A stretch of DNA of 6,738 nucleotides from Planctomycetaceae bacterium (GTDB lineage Bacteria > Planctomycetota > Planctomycetia > Pirellulales > Pirellulaceae), in assembly GCA_007129635.1 (NCBI GenBank), contig SKVE01000925.1:1-6738 (forward strand), given 5' to 3'. The notes under the pieces were generated by a model that did not search any database, was not told the DNA's origin, and saw only the letters and a program-made list of their open reading frames with translations. The position numbers and the translations under genes are program-made. Shown piece after piece: positions 1 to 5,454 of this stretch; the first letter of the stretch is position 1; every line of letters begins with the position of its first letter.

Positions 1-713
1 CCCAAGTGCGCACCGTAGTACCGGTTCCGATAATGATACAGCCCGGTCTCGGGGTCGAGTTCGCGGCCGGTGTAGAGTGTGACGTTGTCGTAGCTCGATG
101 CGCTGCGGGTGTTGGTCCAGGTGGCGTCGTAGATGGTGACGACGCCATAGGGGGCGTAGACGTATCGCTCCAGCGCTTCGCCACTGGTGTCCAGCAGGGC
201 CGTGACGTTGAAGTTGGCGTCGTTCAGGTAGTACAGGCGCTGGTCGTCGCACAGGCCGTTGACGCCGGTGTTCTCGTCGCGCAGGACGGCCGCGTCGATG
301 TAGCGCTGGCTCCAGACGTACTGGTGTTTGGGCTGCAGGGTCTCGGGCTGGGCCGATGGAGTATCGCTCTGGCGGGTCTCCAGGATCTGCCACGCGGAGG
401 CGTAGTAGCAGTGGAGGTAGCTGTCGATCCCGGTGGGATTCGACGGGGCGCCGCTGTCTATGTGGCTCGTAATCCTGCGATTCAGGCCGTCATACTCGTA
501 CCGTGCAATGACCGTCTGGCCGTTTTGGACCTCGACCAAGCGGTTCCACGCGTCGTAGATTGCAGTTAGGCCGTCAGCGAGGCTGGCCGGTTTGGGGATG
601 GTGGTCATGTTGCCATTGCGGTCGTGGACCGGGTCGGCCCAGTCGGTCCCGGTCGTCCCCACGATCGCGGTGGTTGGCCGAAAACGACTCCCGCCCCCCG
701 TTGCGTCCCCCAT
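1..713 (-). CDS. RHS-repeat core protein, C-terminal part; runs off the left edge and looks 5'-truncated
   Basis: Read from an ATG at 713, the minus strand is open for 237 codons to the window edge and shows clear RHS/YD-repeat features: DRNGNMTTIP (residues 31-40), a YDAWNRLVEV repeat (53-62), RYEYDGLNRRI (71-81), NDANFNVTALLD (164-175), ERYVYAPYG (182-190), and the core box beginning YTGRELDPETGLYHYRNRYY (214-233). RHS proteins are usually well over 1,000 residues, secreted or surface-linked, and form a beta-cage around a variable C-terminal tip, often a toxin. The tip would lie beyond position 1. An in-frame TAG at 720-722 blocks any longer reading, so the long N-terminal repeat region is missing. 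A GAAGG lies 9 bases before the ATG and could allow translation, but truncation or an upstream frameshift (near 669-672) is equally possible. Family assignment is certain; whether it is a working gene is not. Confidence 0.8.
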   Translation of the reverse strand, partial: MGDATGGGSRFRPTTAIVGTTGTDWADPVHDRNGNMTTIPKPASLADGLTAIYDAWNRLVEVQNGQTVIARYEYDGLNRRITSHIDSGAPSNPTGIDSYLHCYYASAWQILETRQSDTPSAQPETLQPKHQYVWSQRYIDAAVLRDENTGVNGLCDDQRLYYLNDANFNVTALLDTSGEALERYVYAPYGVVTIYDATWTNTRSASSYDNVTLYTGRELDPETGLYHYRNRYYGAHL

Positions 714-897
714 GCAAGGCTACCTTCAATGAAAAGAAACTTCTGGCCGGGTGCTCATAATGTCGGGAAAACTGGTGATTCATTCGACGAATCATCCTTC
801 ACTAATCGCCCCAGCATTCCCCATATATGCTCCTGACCCCTTTGTCTGACTCAATATCCGCAAGCGGCGTTCCGCTGGCGATGAGCCGAGCCGCCAT
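714..897. other. Intergenic stretch between RHS fragment and TPR gene
   Basis: No convincing gene lies here; the short open frames resemble nothing I recognise. It is visibly richer in A and T than the flanking genes. On the minus strand it contains a GGGGTCAGGAGC string (827-838) and a small palindrome ATTCG-A-CGAAT (782-792). A weak 5-bp hairpin, AGCGG/CCGCT (863-876), follows the TPR gene stop but has no T-run, so it is not a convincing terminator. The stretch may include decayed RHS or mobile-element sequence. Confidence 0.4.
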
Positions 898-2787
898 TCA
901 GCTCTTGGACTTCTTGCTTTTCTCCAGCCTTTTCAGTTTCTTCTCCAGCGATCGCCGTTCTTTATCTGGAATGTCGGGGAGTAGAATCCAGTTACTGAAA
1001 AGTGCCTGTTCGTAACAATAGGTACCTCCGCATGGCCGATGCTCGGCCAAAATGGCAAACGCCTCGCGAATATCTGCTGCCGTCGACGGGTCATGACGTG
1101 CAAGCTGAGTCAAGCCGATGATCGCAGCGATGGTCGTCCAATCTGCGGCGCCCCATAAGGCTGACAGCAGGGCATCGCGGCGCAACGAGGTGTGCCAATC
1201 GCCATCCAGTTGCGCCAGCAGGAGGGCAGCCGCCACTTGGACGCGCGGCAGCCAGTCAAGGACATTTTCGCCCGCTGGGAGCGGCGGCGGATGTACCATC
1301 ACTGCCAGGATGCTGGCCGCATCGGTGGCTTCCAGCCGAGCCGCGATGCGGCTGGCCGACGCCCAGTTTGCTCGGTAATCGTACGGCTGCGATGCAAGTT
1401 CCCGAACATTTTGCACGATGGTCGGGTAGGGCACCGGCGCGGCAGGCGCTGGTTCGGTCTCGTGATAGGTCCACAGCAGATACTTGACCGGTCGGCATGG
1501 TTTGCGGGGATCGGGCCTCGGGATCGTGCGGACATTGACCAGCAACCGTGCCTTGCGTCGATACGTCTCCGTCATCATCTGAAAGGCCAAACGGCTGCTA
1601 GGAGGATCCAGTTGTTCCAGGGGCAGGACAAATTCCGTGTTTGTTCCTCCGTTTTCTTTATCCAGAGGTCCGGAATCCTCCATCTGCGGCAGGATTTGTC
1701 GGATAAACTCGGCCGTCACCCCATCGGGCTCAGGCAAAAAACCGAGGTAGGGAGTGCATCGCTCGTACAACTCGTAGGCGCGTCGGCTGGTCACGTCTTC
1801 GTCCAACATGCTCCAGATGCGATCCAGATGTTGCTGTTCGCTGGTCTGCCGCCACTGACTGTACAACCAAGAAGGCAGTGCCCAAGGGTGATCGGGATGT
1901 TCCTCCAAAACCTGTTGGTACCACTGACAGGCCTCGTCCCATTGTTGACGGTCGAAAAACATATCCGCCGCTTCCAGGCGAGCGGCAAGATCGTCGGGTC
2001 GGCAATCGATGGCCCGCTGGAAAGCGGCCTTCGCTGCATCCACTTGGCCCATCTCCCGGCGGACCAGGGCTTCGGACGTGTGAGCATGCCAACCGGGGTG
2101 GTCCCGAACGAACTGTTCAGCGGTTCGGAGCGCTTCCGGGAAACGACCTGCCTTACGCAGCAACCCGATCCGCGTCATCTTCGCCACCTCGGCTTGATCC
2201 TCGGTGACGTTCCAGCGGCGCATCACGTTCACGTAGCGATCCAGAAGACGCTGCTGATCGGCGGTAACGTATTTGCATTCGGGGTACTGCTGCGATACCA
2301 GCAACATCAACTTCAACATCGTCGGCCCCGGCAAGGACTCGGCCGCACCAGGCACTTCCAACCAATCCAGGACCCAAGCTTCCAGATAACAGGCATCCTG
2401 CTTAGCGTCTACCAAGGCAACCAACAGCTCGACCGCCTCCTGCAGTCGTCCCCCACGGGCAAGCAACCAGGCTCGCAGTGCTTCTTCTTCGTAACAGGTT
2501 TCTGCGGCCTGGGACTCCGGCAATAACTCTATTGGATTATCAGAAACCGCTTGAAAATACTGCTCGGCCAGCTCTAACGACTCGGCGTCGGCCGTCGCAG
2601 CGCTGAGCAACCGCGCCAGATGACGAGCGCCGCGTGGCAAGTCTTCGCCCCGCTGAAGTTCCTGCTGTGCGACGAAACGGTGGAATTCGGGTGAACCGTT
2701 TTGCAGGGATTTCGCTTTGCGCAACAAGCCGTCACGATCGGCCGCTCTGCGTTTTCCGCCGCCCATGATTTTTGCCCACCAGCCCAT
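898..2787 (-). CDS. TPR-repeat protein of unknown function, 629 aa
   Basis: I do not recognise a named family. The start at 2787 is supported by GAGGA (plus-strand 2795-2799) 7 bases upstream; another Met lies at residue 8. There is no signal peptide or membrane segment, so it is probably cytoplasmic. Helical TPR-like units are visible at about residues 203-232 (LLRKAGRFPEALRTAEQFV), 236-265 (REMGQVDAAKAAFQRAID, with the typical final proline just after) and 270-302 (DRQQWDEACQWYQQVLEEHP), with a weaker one near 103-130. The middle (about 330-470) shows no recognised domain and contains a proline-rich stretch near 445-455. The C-terminal third is alpha-helical and alanine-rich, possibly another helical repeat array. 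The protein ends in a strongly basic tail (KKLKRLEKSKKSKS). TPRs usually mediate protein contacts, so a scaffold or partner-binding role is plausible but unproven. It lies 143 bases downstream of truB on the same strand. Confidence 0.85.
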   Translation of the reverse strand: MGWWAKIMGGGKRRAADRDGLLRKAKSLQNGSPEFHRFVAQQELQRGEDLPRGARHLARLLSAATADAESLELAEQYFQAVSDNPIELLPESQAAETCYEEEALRAWLLARGGRLQEAVELLVALVDAKQDACYLEAWVLDWLEVPGAAESLPGPTMLKLMLLVSQQYPECKYVTADQQRLLDRYVNVMRRWNVTEDQAEVAKMTRIGLLRKAGRFPEALRTAEQFVRDHPGWHAHTSEALVRREMGQVDAAKAAFQRAIDCRPDDLAARLEAADMFFDRQQWDEACQWYQQVLEEHPDHPWALPSWLYSQWRQTSEQQHLDRIWSMLDEDVTSRRAYELYERCTPYLGFLPEPDGVTAEFIRQILPQMEDSGPLDKENGGTNTEFVLPLEQLDPPSSRLAFQMMTETYRRKARLLVNVRTIPRPDPRKPCRPVKYLLWTYHETEPAPAAPVPYPTIVQNVRELASQPYDYRANWASASRIAARLEATDAASILAVMVHPPPLPAGENVLDWLPRVQVAAALLLAQLDGDWHTSLRRDALLSALWGAADWTTIAAIIGLTQLARHDPSTAADIREAFAILAEHRPCGGTYCYEQALFSNWILLPDIPDKERRSLEKKLKRLEKSKKSKS

Positions 2788-2794
2788 CGTTTTG

Positions 2795-2799
2795 TCCTC
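2795..2799 (-). promoter_or_regulatory. Ribosome binding site of the TPR gene
   Basis: The minus strand reads GAGGA here, 7 bases before the ATG at 2787. This good match to the anti-Shine-Dalgarno sequence favours that ATG over the in-frame Met seven codons later. Confidence 0.6.
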
Positions 2800-2846
2800 G
2801 GATTCACGGCATCATCGATTCGCCGGTATCCTCTATTGCACCATGG

Positions 2847-2872
2847 GATGACATCGGTTGCAATCGGTCATC
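2847..2872. promoter_or_regulatory. Dyad with nested direct repeat upstream of the TPR gene; possible operator/promoter
   Basis: GATGAC (2847-2852) and GTCATC (2867-2872) form inverted arms around ATCGGT-TGCA-ATCGGT, a direct repeat with 10-base periodicity. On the minus strand, TTGCAA (2863-2858) is followed after 17 bases by TGCAAT (2840-2835), a weak -35/-10 pair (4 of 6 matches each) that would serve the TPR gene. Dyad and -35 overlap, as at an operator, but the arms are short and this could be chance. Confidence 0.2.
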
Positions 2873-2930
2873 TTTGCCCAGCGGTCGTTTTCAGGGAATG
2901 AATTCTGGGGTGCTGTTTGAAGTCACGGCA

Positions 2931-3794
2931 TTATGGAAAATTCTTGATTGGAATCAGTTGTTGTACGGGACGCGACGCGACGATGGACCGGAGTCGCCCA
3001 TCGGCATCGACCGCCGCCAATTCCGGGCCGTCGACATCCCAACGGTTGTCGATGGCCAGTCCTTGCAATAGGCGGCTTTGCTGCGACGGATCGATCGTAA
3101 TGCGGGGAAGTTCGGTCAGAGCGATCAACGGCGACATTAGATTCGACCCAAGATTTTCTGGCGTCAGCGTGGTCGGATCGAGGGCCTCGTCCAGTCGGAA
3201 CGGACCGATCGCGGTGCGAACCAGGTTGGACATGATGGCTTCGGTGCCCAGTCGCCTGGCAATATCCCTTCCCAGCGATCGCACGTACGTTCCCGAGCCA
3301 CAATCGATTTCCACGGTAAACTGCGGGTAGTTGTAATCGAGCAACCGCAACTGGTGAACCATGATCGTGCGGGCTGGAAGATCGACTGGCTGGCCACCTC
3401 GAGCCAGCGCGTAGGCTCGCTTTCCCTGAACCTTCAACGCGGAATACGCTGGCGGAACCTGCTGGATCTGCCCCACAAACGAAGGCAGCACCGCCAGGAA
3501 CTGGTCGACCGTCGGCCGCACGTCATCACCCGTCGGAACGACCCGACCGGCAGTATCCTCGGTGTCGCTGCTCATGCCCATCACGAACGTCCCGCAGTAT
3601 CGCTTGGGCATGCGTTGAACGTACTGGATCAATCGCGTCGCATGGCCGACGCAGACGATCAACACACCGGTTGCCAGCGGGTCCAACGTACCCGCGTGAC
3701 CGGCCTTCACTCGACCAACCAGCCGCTGGATGCGGTTGACCACATCGCGTGACGTCCAATCGGGTGGCTTGTTCAGGTTCAGAATACCAAACAT
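2931..3794 (-). CDS. truB: tRNA pseudouridine-55 synthase TruB
   Basis: Converts U55 in the T-loop of tRNAs to pseudouridine, in the cytoplasm. The 287-residue product starts MFGILNLNKPPDWTSRDVV, the usual TruB opening. Motif I, GHAGTLDPLATGVL (32-45), holds the catalytic Asp38. The substrate-binding motif VPPAYSALKVQGKRAYALAR covers 113-132, and CGSGTYVRSLGRDI covers 165-178. A shorter C-terminal region containing LIALTELPRI follows, with no obvious extra PUA-type domain beyond about 80 residues. The frame stays open for another 36 codons to a TTG at 3902, but that extension is not TruB-like, so the ATG at 3794 is preferred even though it has no clear Shine-Dalgarno. In many bacteria truB sits next to infB and rbfA; here it diverges from moaE and is followed by a TPR gene, so it is outside that operon. 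Confidence 0.95.
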   Translation of the reverse strand: MFGILNLNKPPDWTSRDVVNRIQRLVGRVKAGHAGTLDPLATGVLIVCVGHATRLIQYVQRMPKRYCGTFVMGMSSDTEDTAGRVVPTGDDVRPTVDQFLAVLPSFVGQIQQVPPAYSALKVQGKRAYALARGGQPVDLPARTIMVHQLRLLDYNYPQFTVEIDCGSGTYVRSLGRDIARRLGTEAIMSNLVRTAIGPFRLDEALDPTTLTPENLGSNLMSPLIALTELPRITIDPSQQSRLLQGLAIDNRWDVDGPELAAVDADGRLRSIVASRPVQQLIPIKNFP

Positions 3795-3873
3795 CAAAAG
3801 AGCACTGGTGAAAAAATTGAGATCGCTGCAGACTTCAACGCGACAGATCTCATGGAAACTATCGCTGTCTCGG

Positions 3874-3902
3874 AGTATGAAGGACGGACGGGAACGTCTC
3901 AA
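3874..3902 (-). promoter_or_regulatory. Candidate sigma70-type promoter for truB
   Basis: On the minus strand, TTGAGA (3902-3897, 5 of 6 matches to TTGACA) is followed after 17 bases by CATACT (3879-3874, 4 of 6 matches to TATAAT). Transcription would begin near 3867, giving a leader of about 70 bases before the ATG at 3794. A start there would also rule out translation from the upstream TTG at 3902. Consensus matching only. Confidence 0.3.
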
Positions 3903-3942
3903 GACCCCCGGACAGGCCTGACATTAGTTACCCCAAAGATGG

Positions 3943-3971
3943 TTGTCGTCGATAAAGCCACGGGTTATAAA
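3943..3971 (+). promoter_or_regulatory. Candidate sigma70-type promoter for the moaE-moaA-desulfurase operon
   Basis: TTGTCG (3943-3948, 4 of 6 matches) is followed after exactly 17 bases by TATAAA (3966-3971, 5 of 6 matches). The expected start of transcription, near 3978, is only a few bases before the moaE ATG at 3982. The mRNA would then be nearly leaderless, which fits the lack of a clear Shine-Dalgarno site. Consensus matching only; no Moco riboswitch-like leader could fit after this promoter. Confidence 0.35.
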
Positions 3972-3981
3972 GTTTAGAGAC

Positions 3982-4428
3982 ATGATCGAAATCACCGAAG
4001 CACCCATCGATTCAAACGAAGTCCTGCAGCAGGTCGCCTCGAACCACGCAGGGGCGGTCGTCTTATTCTTGGGGACCACGCGTCAGTTTACCGATGGTCG
4101 AGAGACCGGATCGTTGCATTATGAATGCTATGCCGAGATGGCTCGAGAAAAGATGGCGGGACTGGTAGAGCAGGCGCGGCAACGCTGGTCGTTAGAGGCG
4201 TGTGCCATCACACATCGTGTCGGTCATGTGGGGGTGGGCGAGGTCAGTGTGGCGGTCGCTGTCAGCAGCGCGCATCGTCAGGCGGCTTTCGAATCGGGCC
4301 AGTGGTTGATCGATCAGTTGAAACAAGTCGTACCCATCTGGAAAAAGGAAAACTGGGCAGATGGGACCAGCCAATGGGTTCATCCCGGCTGGGACCCGTC
4401 TTCTGGTGACGCTGCCGGACTCAGTTAA
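3982..4428 (+). CDS. moaE: Molybdopterin synthase catalytic subunit MoaE
   Basis: MoaE binds cyclic pyranopterin monophosphate (cPMP) and, with thiocarboxylated MoaD, inserts two sulfurs to make the dithiolene of molybdopterin. The 148-residue product shows the family landmarks: GAVVLFLGTTR (24-34), LHYECYAEMA (45-54), HRVGHVGVGEVSVAVAVSSAHR (78-99), and DQLKQVVPIWKKE (111-123) followed by W and G-type residues through WVHP. Lys114 and Lys121, spaced by seven, match the catalytic pair equivalent to K119 and K126 of E. coli MoaE. The start is set at the ATG of MIEITEAPID, the usual MoaE opening. A TTG 39 bases upstream is in frame but overlaps the likely promoter. The length is close to the family norm. 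First gene of a plus-strand cluster with moaA 13 bases downstream. No MoaD gene, its obligate partner, lies in the window. Confidence 0.95.
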   Translation: MIEITEAPIDSNEVLQQVASNHAGAVVLFLGTTRQFTDGRETGSLHYECYAEMAREKMAGLVEQARQRWSLEACAITHRVGHVGVGEVSVAVAVSSAHRQAAFESGQWLIDQLKQVVPIWKKENWADGTSQWVHPGWDPSSGDAAGLS

Positions 4429-4441
4429 AACACATGGCAAG

Positions 4442-5452
4442 ATGCTCGCTATGACGAACGCCCCTGCTTTGATCGACGGTGACGGCCGCGTGCACACCCA
4501 TCTGCGGATCAGCGTCACGGATCGCTGTAATCTGCGTTGCTTCTACTGCATGCCGGACGACCACGTGGTTTTCAAGCCGCGTGCTGAACTGTTGACCTTC
4601 GAGGAAATCGAACGAGTCGTCCGTGTATTGGTGCCGATGGGGGTGAACAAACTGCGGATCACGGGGGGCGAACCGTTGGTGCGTCTCCAGGTCGATCGGC
4701 TGATCTCCCGGCTGGCCGCGATCCCCGGCGTGCGGGATCTGGCCATGACGACCAATGGGATGCTGCTGGCGGACCAAGCCCAGGCGTTACGTCGAGCCGG
4801 CCTGAGGCGGCTGAACATCAGTCTGGACGCGTTGGACGAATCGATGTTCGAGCAGATCAGTCGGCGTAACGGACTGGCTCGCGTCCTGCAAGGTATCTCG
4901 GTGGCTGGCCAGATGGGCTTCGAAAAGATTCGCTTGAACGCAGTCGCCATCCGCGGGTGGACTGAGGAACAGATTCTGCCGCTGGCAGAATTCGCCCGTC
5001 AACATCGCCTGGAACTGAGATTTATCGAATTCATGCCGTTGGATGCCGACGCGAGTTGGTCGGACGAACAAGTCCTGACCGGCTGCGAGATCCGTCGTCG
5101 CATCGAATCGAGATTCGGGCCGTTGATCGCTGTCCCACGAACGGATCCTAGCCAGCCAGCGGTCGACTATCAGTATGGCGACGGTGCAGGTCGAGTCGGA
5201 TTCATCGAACCGGTTTCGCAGCCCTTCTGTGACCGTTGCAATCGGCTGCGACTGACGGCCGAAGGCCAGTTCCGCAACTGCATTTTTTCCCAGGAGGAAT
5301 GGGATGCACGCGCGGTAATCCGAGGCACCGGCAGCGATCGACAACTGGCAGGATTGGTACGAGCTTGTGTTCAAGCCAAAAAGGCTGGGCACGGGATCGA
5401 TTCCCCTGAATTCCTACGGCCGCACCGGGCCATGTACCAGATCGGAGGCTGA
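4442..5452 (+). CDS. moaA: GTP 3',8-cyclase MoaA (radical SAM)
   Basis: Catalyses the first step of molybdenum cofactor synthesis: the radical-SAM rearrangement of GTP to 3',8-cyclo-7,8-dihydro-GTP, which MoaC then turns into cPMP. Numbered from 4442 (336 residues), Cys29, Cys33 and Cys36 of CNLRCFYC hold the SAM-binding 4Fe-4S cluster. ITGGEPL (73-79) is the radical-SAM GGEP motif, and TTNGMLL and LNISLDAL follow. Cys263, Cys266 and Cys280 (CDRCNRLRL...C) hold the second, GTP-binding cluster. The protein ends in the conserved Gly-Gly (MYQIGG). All key residues are present and the length is normal. The start is uncertain: ATGs at 4442 and 4451 are in frame and neither has a clear Shine-Dalgarno. 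Starts upstream of 4428 would overlap moaE and add non-family residues. The next gene begins 2 bases after the stop. Confidence 0.96.
   Translation: MLAMTNAPALIDGDGRVHTHLRISVTDRCNLRCFYCMPDDHVVFKPRAELLTFEEIERVVRVLVPMGVNKLRITGGEPLVRLQVDRLISRLAAIPGVRDLAMTTNGMLLADQAQALRRAGLRRLNISLDALDESMFEQISRRNGLARVLQGISVAGQMGFEKIRLNAVAIRGWTEEQILPLAEFARQHRLELRFIEFMPLDADASWSDEQVLTGCEIRRRIESRFGPLIAVPRTDPSQPAVDYQYGDGAGRVGFIEPVSQPFCDRCNRLRLTAEGQFRNCIFSQEEWDARAVIRGTGSDRQLAGLVRACVQAKKAGHGIDSPEFLRPHRAMYQIGG
5444..5448 (+). promoter_or_regulatory. Ribosome binding site deciding a GTG start
   Basis: GGAGG lies 6 bases before the GTG at 5455. It is the strongest Shine-Dalgarno in the window and justifies the non-ATG start of the desulfurase gene. 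It lies inside the last two sense codons of moaA (GGA GGC). Confidence 0.75.
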
Positions 5453-5454
5453 AC

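Noticed and set aside
6..569. Plus-strand 187-codon open frame with a valine-rich protein
   Set aside because: It is the exact antisense of the RHS coding frame; its many Val and Asp residues come from reading RHS Tyr/Asn/Asp codons backwards.
861..877. Hairpin AGCGG/CCGCT after the TPR gene as a terminator
   Set aside because: Only five base pairs and no T-run on the minus strand.
1192..2526. Long plus-strand open frame (444 codons) opposite the TPR gene
   Set aside because: Low-complexity, Gln/Arg/His-rich product with no recognisable motif; the opposite strand has a longer frame with a good Shine-Dalgarno and TPR repeats.
3795..3902. 36-codon N-terminal extension of truB from a TTG start
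   Set aside because: The extension is unlike any TruB N-terminus, and the likely promoter lies inside it; the ATG of MFGILNLNKP fits the family.
3795..3981. Moco riboswitch upstream of moaE
   Set aside because: No recognisable structured leader, and the best promoter leaves almost no 5' untranslated region.
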